From: an uncultured Flavobacteriaceae bacterium
GTDB lineage: Bacteria > Bacteroidota > Bacteroidia > Flavobacteriales > Flavobacteriaceae
Assembly (NCBI GenBank): GCA_905380995.1
Contig: CAJPUS010000050.1
Coordinates: forward strand, 1 to 44,141
Direction of reading: 5' to 3'
DNA: 44,141 bases
Position 1 is the stretch's first letter. Each line of letters opens with the position of its first letter. Positions 27,655 to 38,678 of this stretch are shown here, one piece after another. A program made the position numbers and the translations under genes. The notes below the pieces were generated by a model, which did not search any database, was not told the DNA's origin, and saw nothing but the letters and a program-made list of their open reading frames with translations.

Positions 27655-29777
27655 TGAAAAATATTTTAAAAAGTTTTATTAAATCTTGTGCTTTTTCTAA
27701 GGCATTAATAATAAGTGGATTAATTTTTTACAACCCTGTAAACTCTCAATTAGACAGATCAGTAATGCCCGAATCTGGGCCTCCACCAGAGATTTTTTTT
27801 GGTAAACCTAATACTTTTAAACTTGATAATGGTCTTACAATAATGGTAGTAGAAAACTCTAAATTACCGAGAGCTTCTGCTTCACTATCATTTGACAATC
27901 CTCTAATTTTTGAAGGTGAGGTTGCTGGAGTTAGTTCAATTTTAGGTGAAATGATCGGAAATGGAACCCAGTCAATTTCAAAAGAAAAATTTTTAGAAGA
28001 AGTTGATTTTATGGGTGCCTCAATGAGTGTGTCTGGATCTGGTGCATTTGCAAGCTCACTTTCAAGATATTTTCCAAGAGTATTAGAGTTAATGGCAGAT
28101 GCTGTTTTAAATCCTCTTTTAACACAAGAGGAATTTGATAGTCAGAAAAATTTAATTAAAGAAAGTTTAAAAACTACAGACAAAGATGTTGCCACTGCTG
28201 CGAGTAGAGTTCAGGATTTAATTACATATGGTAGAAGTCACCCAAATGGTGAGTTTGTTTCACAAGAGACTTTGGATAAATCCGAATTAAACGATGCTAT
28301 TGATTTTTACAATAATTATGCAAGTCCTAAAAATGCATTTTTGGTAATATTGGGAGATGTAAATTTTGGAGAAATTAAAGAAAGGGTAACAAAACTTTTT
28401 AGTGCTTGGGAATCAAAAGAAGTTATATCAAAATCTTTCCCTGAACCAACCAACCCAGAAAATACTGAAATAATTTTCATTGATATGCCTAATGGTGTTC
28501 AAGCAGTTGTATCAGTAATTAATACAATTGATTTTAATAAAAAAGAGTCTGATTACTTCTCAGCATTAGTTGCCAATAGGATACTTGGTGGAGGTGGAGC
28601 TGGAAGATTATTTAATAATCTAAGAGAGGATAAAGGGTGGACATATGGATCATATTCAGGAGTATCTGAAAGTTACAAAACAAAAGGATACTTTACTGCT
28701 CAAGCACAAGTTAGAAATGAAGTTGCAGATAGTGCAGCTATAGAGTTACTTAAAGAAGTAGATAAAATGAGAAATACATTAGTATCTGATGATGAGTTGT
28801 CCTCAGCTAAAGCGAAATACACAGGAAATTTTGTTATGTCACTTGAAGACCCTTCAACAATTGCTAGTTTTGCGAGAAATATAATTACTCAGGATTTACC
28901 AAAAGATTATTACAATGGTTTTCTAGAAAAAATTAATTCTGTAACAAAAGAAGATGTTAAGAGTGCAGCAGAAAAATATTTTCTAACAAATAAAACAAGA
29001 GTATTTATAACTGGCAAAGGAAGTGAGATAATTGATGCACTAGATGGACTTAAATATAACGGAAAAGAACTAAAAATTAGATACTATGATAAGTTTGGTA
29101 ATAAAATTGAGAAACCAAACTATTCTGTTATTGATAATATAAATGCTGAAGGGATAGTTAGTAATTATTTAAATTTAATTGGAGGTATAGATAGGCTTAA
29201 AGAGGTTCAGTCTATAGAAACTTTAGGAAACGCTAATCTAAATATGCAAGGGCAGACCTTTGCTTTAGAGTTCTACACCTTAAAAAATTATCAAAATCAA
29301 TCATTAGCTACAGTTACTGCCGGAGGTATGATAGTTCAAAAAAGTGTTTTCAACAAATATCAAGGTTATAATGAGGTAAATGGTCAGAGAATACCTTTAA
29401 CAGATTCAGAACTTGATAATGCAATTATTAATTCTGCTTTGTTCTCAGAACTAAATTATGATTTTTCAAAGATTAAATTAGTTGGAACATCAATGGTAAA
29501 TGATCAGAAAGTTTATGAAATTAAAATATCAGATAATAAAACAGAATATTATTCGGTTCAGTCTGGTTTAAAAGTTAAAGAAATCCAGACAACTGAAGTA
29601 GAAGGAAATCAGATTGTTCTTGAAACAACTATAAATAAGTATGAAGAGGTTGAAGGAGTATTAATCCCAAGCGAGATAAATCAAATAACTCCTGCTCTTC
29701 CAATTCCTGGTGGAATTACAATAAAGTTTGCTAAAATTAAACTAGATGTAAAAACTTCAGATTCTGATTTTAATTAA
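27654..29777 (+). CDS. M16 family protein, non-catalytic partner with C-terminal extension
   Basis: M16 fold regions, no HxxEH (GVSSILGEMIGNGT at equivalent position), GGGGAGRLFNNLREDKGWTYGSYSG; start overlaps the stop of the upstream M16 gene. Confidence 0.85.
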   Translation: MKNILKSFIKSCAFSKALIISGLIFYNPVNSQLDRSVMPESGPPPEIFFGKPNTFKLDNGLTIMVVENSKLPRASASLSFDNPLIFEGEVAGVSSILGEMIGNGTQSISKEKFLEEVDFMGASMSVSGSGAFASSLSRYFPRVLELMADAVLNPLLTQEEFDSQKNLIKESLKTTDKDVATAASRVQDLITYGRSHPNGEFVSQETLDKSELNDAIDFYNNYASPKNAFLVILGDVNFGEIKERVTKLFSAWESKEVISKSFPEPTNPENTEIIFIDMPNGVQAVVSVINTIDFNKKESDYFSALVANRILGGGGAGRLFNNLREDKGWTYGSYSGVSESYKTKGYFTAQAQVRNEVADSAAIELLKEVDKMRNTLVSDDELSSAKAKYTGNFVMSLEDPSTIASFARNIITQDLPKDYYNGFLEKINSVTKEDVKSAAEKYFLTNKTRVFITGKGSEIIDALDGLKYNGKELKIRYYDKFGNKIEKPNYSVIDNINAEGIVSNYLNLIGGIDRLKEVQSIETLGNANLNMQGQTFALEFYTLKNYQNQSLATVTAGGMIVQKSVFNKYQGYNEVNGQRIPLTDSELDNAIINSALFSELNYDFSKIKLVGTSMVNDQKVYEIKISDNKTEYYSVQSGLKVKEIQTTEVEGNQIVLETTINKYEEVEGVLIPSEINQITPALPIPGGITIKFAKIKLDVKTSDSDFN

Positions 29778-29779
29778 GA

Positions 29780-30673
29780 TTAAGATTCACTAATTGGAGG
29801 TGCCTTTTTTTTTGTGACAAGATAAACTCCAATTAAAATTATACTTGTTCCAATAAACTGAGTTAACTTAAAATCTTCCCCATCTAATAACCCCCAAAAA
29901 ATGGCAACAATTGGCATTAAATAAGTCGTTGATACTGAAAATACCGGGGTTGATATAGCTAACAATTTTATATATAAAACCTTAGCAACTGCTGTTCCAA
30001 AAAAAGCAAGTATAACTATGTAAAAAATTGACTCAAGTATTAGCGAGTTTGATGTGAAATCAGAAAATGGAAAATCAGAAAATAGTAAAATAATAAAAGC
30101 TGGAATAAACATAAATAAAAAACTCATAAATACTATACCAAGTGCTGAGATATTAGGAAGTTTATATTTCAAAAGATTTGCATTAACTGCATAACAAAAA
30201 GCTGCAAGAACAATAAACATTACATAAATAATACTAAAGGATGATGATAAAAGCTCATGATTAATTAATACTATAATCCCTGTAAATCCAATAATTACTC
30301 CTATTACTTGTTTTTTTAAAAGCTCTTCTCCAAAAATTATTACACTAATTAATAGAGTAAAAAGAGGGGTAAGTGATACCATTACTGCAGTAATAGAGCT
30401 AGAAATTTCAGTTTCTGCAAATGCGAACAAAAATGCAGGAGAGAATGAGCCTACAAATGCTGAAAGTGCAACCCATTTCATTTTATGTTTAGGTATATAT
30501 TTAATTTTATTAAATCCTATTGGGGCTATTAGTATAGTTGTTACAATTACTCTTAGTGAGCCTAATTGAACTGGAGTAAGACCAGTTAATCCTTTTTTAA
30601 TTAAAATGTAAGAGCTTCCCCATATAACAGATAAAATAATCAAAGTTCCCCATTTTCTAAGATTTAAGTTCAC
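29780..30673 (-). CDS. EamA/DMT family transporter
   Basis: Multi-helix; VIWGSSYILIKKGLTGLTPVQLGSLRV, GFTGIIVLI. Confidence 0.85.
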   Translation of the reverse strand: MNLNLRKWGTLIILSVIWGSSYILIKKGLTGLTPVQLGSLRVIVTTILIAPIGFNKIKYIPKHKMKWVALSAFVGSFSPAFLFAFAETEISSSITAVMVSLTPLFTLLISVIIFGEELLKKQVIGVIIGFTGIIVLINHELLSSSFSIIYVMFIVLAAFCYAVNANLLKYKLPNISALGIVFMSFLFMFIPAFIILLFSDFPFSDFTSNSLILESIFYIVILAFFGTAVAKVLYIKLLAISTPVFSVSTTYLMPIVAIFWGLLDGEDFKLTQFIGTSIILIGVYLVTKKKAPPISES

Positions 30674-30680
30674 TGATTAT

Positions 30681-31934
30681 TTAATTTTTAGGCAATATTA
30701 ACTTTACTTGCTTAATTCTTTTTTTATCAACTATTTCTATAACAAACTTTAATGACTCATGTTTTATAACTTGACCTACTTTAGGAATTTTTTTAACTTT
30801 CTCAATTAAAAACCCTCCAAGAGTTTCAATCTCCGTTGAGATATCATCAAATGATGTCGAATCTTTTAAGTTTACTGCTCTGTAAAAATCTTGAAGATTA
30901 ATTTTTGAGTCAAAAATATAAGTAAAATCATCTAATTTTGAGAACAAATTGTCTTCCTCATCAAACTCTCCACTGATTTCTCCAAATATTTCTTCTATAA
31001 CATCTTCTAAAGTTATTATTCCAGATGTTCCACCATACTCGTCAACAACAATACCGATATGTATTTTTTTTGTTTTAAACTCTGTTAACAAGTCATCAAG
31101 CTTTTTATTTTCGGGAATAAACAGTGGTTTTCTTAGTAAGCTGTTCCAATTAAAATCTTTTTTTTCTAGATGTGGTATGAGATCTTTAACATAGAGTACA
31201 CCCTCAACCTTGTCAAGATTATCATTATAAACTGGAACTCTTGAAAAACCTTTGTCAATTAAATTATGAACTATTTCAGCAAATTTTGTATTTAAATCAA
31301 GTGCAAAGACATCAATTCTAGGACACATTATTTGTCTTGTCTCAACATTTCCAAAATTTACAATACCCTTAAGAATTTTTTTTTCTTCTTTACTTGTTTC
31401 TTTTGAGTCAGTAAGTTCAAAAGCCTTAGAAAGTTTATCTACAGAAAGTTGATTTGAATCTTTTGTCAGGTTTGATTCAAGATAACTCATGGATTTACTC
31501 ATTGGGGTATTAAACAAAAAGAGTATATATCTGTCAAGAAAGTAAATGGGATTTACCATAATTTTTGAAAAAACTAAAGGATTTCTATTAGCATAAATTT
31601 TTGGTAGGATATCTCCAATGAATAAAATTAGCATTCCGATTAAGCCTACCTCAATTATGGTCTCCAGTATTGGGCTATTAAGTGAATTCAAATATGGATT
31701 GTCAATTGAAGCAAATAATATAACTATAGCAATATTAATAAAGTTATTTGATATCAGTATTGTAGCAAGTAATCTTTTAGGCTTCTCTAAAAGTAAAAGT
31801 ATTTTAGATATCAATTTGTCACCATTTTCATTTGGTATATTTGATTTATCTAACGAAAAGAAAGCAACCTCAGAACCAGATGTTAGAGCTGATAAAATTA
31901 GAAAGAGAAAGATTAAAAAGTATTTAACTATCAC
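30681..31934 (-). CDS. gldE: GldE-like CNNM/CBS/CorC-domain protein
   Basis: CNNM N-terminus, CBS pair, VVDEYGGTSGIITLEDVIEEIFGEI, C-terminal transporter-associated domain; located downstream of ssb as in Flavobacteriia. Confidence 0.8.
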   Translation of the reverse strand: MIVKYFLIFLFLILSALTSGSEVAFFSLDKSNIPNENGDKLISKILLLLEKPKRLLATILISNNFINIAIVILFASIDNPYLNSLNSPILETIIEVGLIGMLILFIGDILPKIYANRNPLVFSKIMVNPIYFLDRYILFLFNTPMSKSMSYLESNLTKDSNQLSVDKLSKAFELTDSKETSKEEKKILKGIVNFGNVETRQIMCPRIDVFALDLNTKFAEIVHNLIDKGFSRVPVYNDNLDKVEGVLYVKDLIPHLEKKDFNWNSLLRKPLFIPENKKLDDLLTEFKTKKIHIGIVVDEYGGTSGIITLEDVIEEIFGEISGEFDEEDNLFSKLDDFTYIFDSKINLQDFYRAVNLKDSTSFDDISTEIETLGGFLIEKVKKIPKVGQVIKHESLKFVIEIVDKKRIKQVKLILPKN

Positions 31935-31978
31935 AGAGTTCTTATGTATGATTTATAAGTAAGTATTCAAAAATTAAT

Positions 31979-32404
31979 TTAGAATGGTAGATCGTCTTCA
32001 GCCTGGTCACTTGTCTGATTATTAGTAGCTGTTGATTTATTAGATTCAACATTTGAGGTGGGTTCTTTATTTGTAGACAGGAAGGTAAATTCATCAACAT
32101 TAACCTCAGTTGTATACCTGTCAGCACCGTCATCTCCTTGCCATTTTCTTGTTCTTAGTTTTCCTTCTACATAAACCTTATCTCCCTTTGATAAATATTT
32201 TTCACAGATTTCCGCTGCTTTGTTTCTTAAGACAATGTTATGCCAATCTGTATTTGACACTTTTTCATTTGTTGCCTTGTTCGTATACGTCTCATTTGTC
32301 GCTAAAGGAAATCTTGCAATGCAACCTCCGTTATCAAAATGTTTAATTTTAACATTATCACCTAGGTGACCGATTAACATTACTTTATTAAGTGTTCCGC
32401 TCAT
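31979..32404 (-). CDS. ssb: Single-stranded DNA-binding protein
   Basis: NKVMLIGHLGDNVKIK, VEGKLRTRKWQ, acidic C-terminal tail DDLPF. Confidence 0.92.
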   Translation of the reverse strand: MSGTLNKVMLIGHLGDNVKIKHFDNGGCIARFPLATNETYTNKATNEKVSNTDWHNIVLRNKAAEICEKYLSKGDKVYVEGKLRTRKWQGDDGADRYTTEVNVDEFTFLSTNKEPTSNVESNKSTATNNQTSDQAEDDLPF

Positions 32405-32434
32405 ATATATGGCTAATATACAAAAATAGAGTAC

Positions 32435-33475
32435 CTAGGTTAGAATCTTATTAATAAAATTATTTATGGGAACTGGGAAATTATATTTAAACAGCTTAGA
32501 TAAGTTAACTCCTTTTGAGATATCCTTTTCAATTTTGAATTTATGAAATGTTATGTGTAAGATTTGATGAGATAGTAAATGTTTTATGTAATATTTATTA
32601 TATGACTCACAATTAACTGGAGTCTTTAATAAATATATTAGTTTGTTAAACTTTGATACTTTTGTAATGTCTTCAACTTTTTTATCTGTCTCAATTAATG
32701 GAAACTCATTAAGCTTAAACCATATATCTTTCTTAATTCTTTTCTCTACTATAGTCATATTCTTACTATCTACTAAAACTATGTAATTTAAAAACCTATC
32801 TTTTAATTTTTTCTTTTTTAATTTAACTGGGATTTTTTCAACTTGATTTTTTTTAAATGCAATACATTTTGAATTAAGAAAACATGTCTTACAATTAGGG
32901 AAAGGTTTACATATTAAAGCTCCAAATTCCATAATAGCTTGATTAAAATCTCCGGGGTTGTTAGTCTTTTTTATTAAACCTGTTCCTATCTCTTTAATTT
33001 TATTATGAGTTTTTTTAGATTCAATTGCTTCCCTAATTCCATAATATCTGGATAAAAATCTTAACACATTTCCATCAACTACTGGATAAAATTTATCAAA
33101 ACAAATTGACAATATTGCACTTGCTGTATAATCACCGATTCCACTTAACTTTATTAGATCTTTGTATGCAGTGGGAAATTTACCCCCAAAATTATTGAAT
33201 ATTTCTTTTGAAGTTTTATGAAGGTTAATTGCTCTATTATAATATCCTAAACCTTGCCATACTCTAAGAACTTCACTCTCACTTGACATTGATAGTACTT
33301 TAATATTAGGAAATTTCCTCATAAAATTATTATAATACACAGTGCCTTGAGAGACCTTTGTTTGTTGAAGAATTATTTCTGAAATCCAAATGCTGTATGG
33401 GTCTTTGTTCTTTCTCCATGGCAATTCTCTTTTATTAATTAAATACCATTTAAGTAATTGATTTTCTAATGACAT
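32435..33475 (-). CDS. mutY: A/G-specific adenine glycosylase
   Basis: RELPWRKNKDPYSIWISEIILQQTKV, SGIGDYTASAILS, FeS cysteines CKPFPNCKTCFLNSKC. Confidence 0.93.
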   Translation of the reverse strand: MSLENQLLKWYLINKRELPWRKNKDPYSIWISEIILQQTKVSQGTVYYNNFMRKFPNIKVLSMSSESEVLRVWQGLGYYNRAINLHKTSKEIFNNFGGKFPTAYKDLIKLSGIGDYTASAILSICFDKFYPVVDGNVLRFLSRYYGIREAIESKKTHNKIKEIGTGLIKKTNNPGDFNQAIMEFGALICKPFPNCKTCFLNSKCIAFKKNQVEKIPVKLKKKKLKDRFLNYIVLVDSKNMTIVEKRIKKDIWFKLNEFPLIETDKKVEDITKVSKFNKLIYLLKTPVNCESYNKYYIKHLLSHQILHITFHKFKIEKDISKGVNLSKLFKYNFPVPINNFINKILT

Positions 33476-33536
33476 TATTCAATTTAATTGTGGCTAATTA
33501 TATATTACTAAATAACTAATTTAAAATATAAATTTA

Positions 33537-33544
33537 TATATTTG
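33537..33544 (+). promoter_or_regulatory. Bacteroidota -7 element (TATATTTG) upstream of HU gene
   Basis: Exact TAnnTTTG match 41 nt upstream of ATG at 33585. Confidence 0.45.
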
Positions 33545-33584
33545 CTTGCCTTAAAAGCTAATTGTATAACCAATAAAACAGAAA

Positions 33585-33875
33585 ATGACAAAGGCTGATA
33601 TTGTAAATAATATATCCAACCAAACAGGTATGGATAAGACTGATGTTCAAATGATCGCTGAAAAACTTATGGATGAAATTAAAAATTCACTCCAAAACAA
33701 TAACAATGTTTATCTAAGAGGTTTTGGAAGTTTTATAATTAAAACAAGAGCTGAGAAAACAGGTAGAAATATATCACAAAATACTGCCGTAATCATACCA
33801 GCTCATAATATACCAGCATTTAAACCCTCTAAAACTTTTGTCAAATCTGTAAAAAAGAATGTTCCGGTTGGCTAA
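33585..33875 (+). CDS. HU/IHF family DNA-binding protein
   Basis: TKADIVNNISNQTGMDKTDVQMIAEKLMDEIK..., LRGFGSFIIKTRAEKTGRNI. Confidence 0.92.
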   Translation: MTKADIVNNISNQTGMDKTDVQMIAEKLMDEIKNSLQNNNNVYLRGFGSFIIKTRAEKTGRNISQNTAVIIPAHNIPAFKPSKTFVKSVKKNVPVG

Positions 33876-33892
33876 TTATAATTTAGATAGAT

Positions 33893-33982
33893 ATGCCTAG
33901 CGGTAAGAAAAGAAAAAGACATAAAGTTGCTACTCATAAAAGAAAAAAAAGAGCGAGAGCGAACCGTCATAAAAAGAAATAG
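33893..33982 (+). CDS. Very small, extremely basic protein (29 aa), possible ribosome-associated protein
   Basis: ATG-TAG ORF MPSGKKRKRHKVATHKRKKRARANRHKKK; resembles conserved Bacteroidota small ORFs next to rng; absent from the ORF track because of length. Confidence 0.75.
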   Translation: MPSGKKRKRHKVATHKRKKRARANRHKKK

Positions 33983-34099
33983 TGTTAGGGATTGCACTTA
34001 AAACATCCCGAGTTCTTTGAAATAACATATAACAAAAGTTATATAATTATGAAAAATGTTTAACCTGTCTACTAAATAGTAGAAACAATACATACAACA

Positions 34100-35650
34100 G
34101 TGAAAAAAGAATTGATTATTAGGTCAAATTCAAATGCTGTTGATTTTGCAATGCTTAGTGAGGGAAGACTTATTGAGCTAGACAAAGAAATAGGTAAAAA
34201 CAAATTTTCTGTAGGTGATATTTTTGTTGCAAAAATAAGAAAAACCATACCTGGACTAAATGCTGCATTTGTAAATATTGGGCATGAAAAGGATGGATTT
34301 TTACACTATCATGACTTAGGACCAAAATTATTATCATTATCCAAATTTGTAAATCAAATTGATGAAAAAAAAGTAAAATCTTTTTCCTTTAGTAAGTTTG
34401 ATTTTGAAAAGGATATTCCAAAAAATGGTCTAATTAAAGATTGTCTTAAAAATAAACAGACAACTTTGGTACAAATTATAAAAGAACCTATATCAACCAA
34501 AGGGCCAAGACTGAGCTCAGAAATTTCATTGGCAGGTAGATATATGGTTTTGATTCCTTTTTCAGAAAGAATCTCAATTTCACAAAAAATTAAAAGTCAA
34601 GATGAGAAGAATAGGCTAAAAAACTTAGTTAAAAATATTAAACCAAAAGGCTTTGGTTTAATAATTCGAACAGTAGCAAAGAATAAATCCGTAAGTGAGC
34701 TTGAAGGGGATCTAAAAGATTTAATTTTAAGATGGAAAAGACTATGTATAAATTTTAGTAAGTCTGATTCATATCCAACAAAAATCTTAGGAGAAATTAA
34801 CAGAACTACATCAAAATTAAGAGATGTATTTGATGATTCATTCTCCAACATTTATCTTAATGATCCAAATTTGCATAGTGAAATTAAAGACTATATTAAG
34901 CTAATTGCTCCTGGAAAATCATCAATAGTTAAACTATATAAAGGGGTAACTCCAATTTTTGAAAAATATGGAATTGAAAGACAAATAAAATCTTCTTTTG
35001 GAAGAACTGTCTCTATGCAAAAAGGAGCCTATCTTATAATTGAACACACAGAAGCTCTTCATGTTATTGATGTAAATAGTGGAAACAGATCTAATAAATC
35101 AAAAACACAAGAAGAGACTGCCATGGAAGTTAATTTAATTGCATCTGCTGAAATTGCAAGACAATTAAGGCTAAGGGATATGGGAGGAATTATAGTTATA
35201 GATTTCATAGATTTAACTAAAAGAGACAACAGAAAAAAGTTATTTGATCACTTTTGTGCAGAAATGGCAAAAGACAGAACAAAGCACAAGATTCTTCCAC
35301 CTAGTAAATTTGGATTGATTCAAATCACAAGGCAAAGGGTAAGGCCTGAAATGAATATTAAAACAAAAGAAGCTAATCCAAATAAAGAATTAGAAGTGGA
35401 AGCACCTATTTTACTTGTTGACAAAATTAACACAGAACTTAACAGGATTGTTAAGAATTCGCATTACAAAACTGGGACAATATACATACATGTTCACCCA
35501 TTTGTAGCAGCGTATATAAATAAGGGTCTATTTTCATTAAAAAATAAGTGGAGCTTTCAGTACAAAAGAATAATTAAAGTTATTCCTAGAGACTCATACT
35601 TATATCTTCAATATAATTTAACAAACAATAGATCTAAAATTTTGAAATAA
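34100..35650 (+). CDS. rng: Ribonuclease E/G family (RNase G), GTG start
   Basis: IPGLNAAFVNIGHEKDGFLHYHDL, LHVIDVNSGNRS, LRDMGGIIVIDFIDL, LIQITRQRVRPE. Confidence 0.92.
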   Translation: MKKELIIRSNSNAVDFAMLSEGRLIELDKEIGKNKFSVGDIFVAKIRKTIPGLNAAFVNIGHEKDGFLHYHDLGPKLLSLSKFVNQIDEKKVKSFSFSKFDFEKDIPKNGLIKDCLKNKQTTLVQIIKEPISTKGPRLSSEISLAGRYMVLIPFSERISISQKIKSQDEKNRLKNLVKNIKPKGFGLIIRTVAKNKSVSELEGDLKDLILRWKRLCINFSKSDSYPTKILGEINRTTSKLRDVFDDSFSNIYLNDPNLHSEIKDYIKLIAPGKSSIVKLYKGVTPIFEKYGIERQIKSSFGRTVSMQKGAYLIIEHTEALHVIDVNSGNRSNKSKTQEETAMEVNLIASAEIARQLRLRDMGGIIVIDFIDLTKRDNRKKLFDHFCAEMAKDRTKHKILPPSKFGLIQITRQRVRPEMNIKTKEANPNKELEVEAPILLVDKINTELNRIVKNSHYKTGTIYIHVHPFVAAYINKGLFSLKNKWSFQYKRIIKVIPRDSYLYLQYNLTNNRSKILK

Positions 35651-35655
35651 ATATT

Positions 35656-35690
35656 AAAAAACCGTTTATAAAATCTAAACGGTTTTTTTT
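35656..35690 (+). terminator. Intrinsic terminator of rng
   Basis: aaaccgttta...taaacggttttttt stem-loop with T-run. Confidence 0.85.
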
Positions 35691-35700
35691 ATATTATACT

Positions 35701-36150
35701 ATGGAGTCGTCAGTAAAAAATAAAATTGAACATTATTGCGCATATCAAGAAAGATGTCACTTAGATGTTAAAAATAAACTTAATAAACTAGGAATATTTG
35801 GTGACCAATTAGATGAATATATTTGTTATCTAATTGATGAAAATTATTTATCAGAAACAAGATATTCTGAAGCATTTACCAGAGGAAAATATAATAATAA
35901 CAACTGGGGGCGTATAAAAATTAAAATGGAGTTAAAGTTAAGGAATATTTCAGAATGGAATATTGACAATGCATTAAAACAAATAACTGAGGAAGACTAT
36001 GAAAATAAATTATATAAAATTTGTGAAAAGCAAATAAAAAATGTTGATTATAATATATCTGAAGTTAGAAAAAAGATAGTTAGGCGCCTCACTCAAAAAG
36101 GCTGGGAAATGGATTTAATAATTAAATGCATTAATCGATTAATAAAGTAA
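35701..36150 (+). CDS. recX: Regulatory protein RecX
   Basis: Three-helix repeats: YCAYQERCHLDVKNKLNKLG, LIDENYLSETRYSEAFTRGKYNNNNWGRIKIKMELKLRNI, VRRLTQKGW. Confidence 0.88.
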   Translation: MESSVKNKIEHYCAYQERCHLDVKNKLNKLGIFGDQLDEYICYLIDENYLSETRYSEAFTRGKYNNNNWGRIKIKMELKLRNISEWNIDNALKQITEEDYENKLYKICEKQIKNVDYNISEVRKKIVRRLTQKGWEMDLIIKCINRLIK

Positions 36151-36406
36151 CATGATTATTGTTCATCTCTACTGTACCAGACTTGATATTAAGTGTAGTT
36201 TCCTTCTCATTATATTCAAATTTATCTTTGACATCCTTTTCAATAGAAATTTTACCTAAAATTTTAACCTTACCTTTTGTGAGAGTAGATACAATTGGTG
36301 CATGATTGTTAAGAATCTGAAAGTCACCATATGTTCCTGGGAAGAGAACAGACTCAACTTCTCCTTTGAATAATGTCATTTGTGGTGAGATTATTTCTAG
36401 ATACAT
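36131..36406 (-). CDS. atpC: F1 ATP synthase epsilon subunit
   Basis: LEIISPQMTLFKGEVESVLFPGTYGDFQILNNHAPIVSTL. Confidence 0.92.
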   Translation of the reverse strand: MYLEIISPQMTLFKGEVESVLFPGTYGDFQILNNHAPIVSTLTKGKVKILGKISIEKDVKDKFEYNEKETTLNIKSGTVEMNNNHVTLLID

Positions 36407-36408
36407 TA

Positions 36409-37932
<1,524 letters not shown>

Positions 37933-37946
37933 TTAAAGTAAAAGTG

Positions 37947-37954
37947 CAAATATA
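37947..37954 (-). promoter_or_regulatory. Bacteroidota -7 element (TATATTTG on minus strand) upstream of atpDC
   Basis: Plus-strand CAAATATA 24 nt upstream of the atpD start. Confidence 0.45.
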
Positions 37955-38049
37955 TGTTGTAAGATTAAAAAATAAAAGATAAAAGCTCTTCAATTTTGAT
38001 TATTTATTAATACATGTTTTGTAAAGAAAACTAAAATATATAATCTAAT

Positions 38050-38523
38050 CTATACTTTATAAACTATAGAAATTGTCTCTGCGACACAAACAGGTTTTGT
38101 CTCACCCTCAACTTCAATGATAATTTTTAGAGTAAATTTAACACCCCCTTCTTTATCCTCAATATCAATTAATGAAACTTTACCACGAAATTTTGAGTTT
38201 ACTGGAGTTGCATTAGGAAACCTAACTTTATTAAGTCCATAGTTTACAGCAAAAGCAATGTTGTTTAATTTAACAGTCTGCGAGACAATTTGAGTTGCAA
38301 AGGACAAGATAAGAAAACCGTGAGCAATAGTTTTTTTATAAGGAGAATACTTTGCAGCTTTTTCTGAATCTATATGAATCCATTGGTTATCATATGTTAG
38401 CTCAGCAAATAGATTAACCTTTTCTTGAGACATTTCAAACCAATTTGAAATACCAAGATCTTTTCCAAGATATTTTTTTAAGTCTTCCAGTTTATTTATT
38501 TCAGTTGAAAAAGGTTTTTCCAT
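38050..38523 (-). CDS. MaoC family (hotdog-fold) dehydratase
   Basis: FAELTYDNQWIHIDSEKAAKYSPYKKTIAHGFLILS. Confidence 0.88.
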   Translation of the reverse strand: MEKPFSTEINKLEDLKKYLGKDLGISNWFEMSQEKVNLFAELTYDNQWIHIDSEKAAKYSPYKKTIAHGFLILSFATQIVSQTVKLNNIAFAVNYGLNKVRFPNATPVNSKFRGKVSLIDIEDKEGGVKFTLKIIIEVEGETKPVCVAETISIVYKV

Positions 38524-38678
38524 TAATTATTATTTACAAATTGAATACTAAATTCAATGTAAATCTATAAATAAATGAATAAATAGATTTTTTAAAATTT
38601 TAAACCTACTTTATATTTTTCTTAGATGAAAATATTCTTATATATTTAAAAAATTAAACTAATGAAAACCAAACAATT

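Noticed and set aside
30949-32346. Plus-strand ORFs 30949-31194, 31618-31962, 32110-32346 and minus-strand 31942-32133
   Set aside because: Overlap gldE and ssb in antisense or alternate frames; no motif support.
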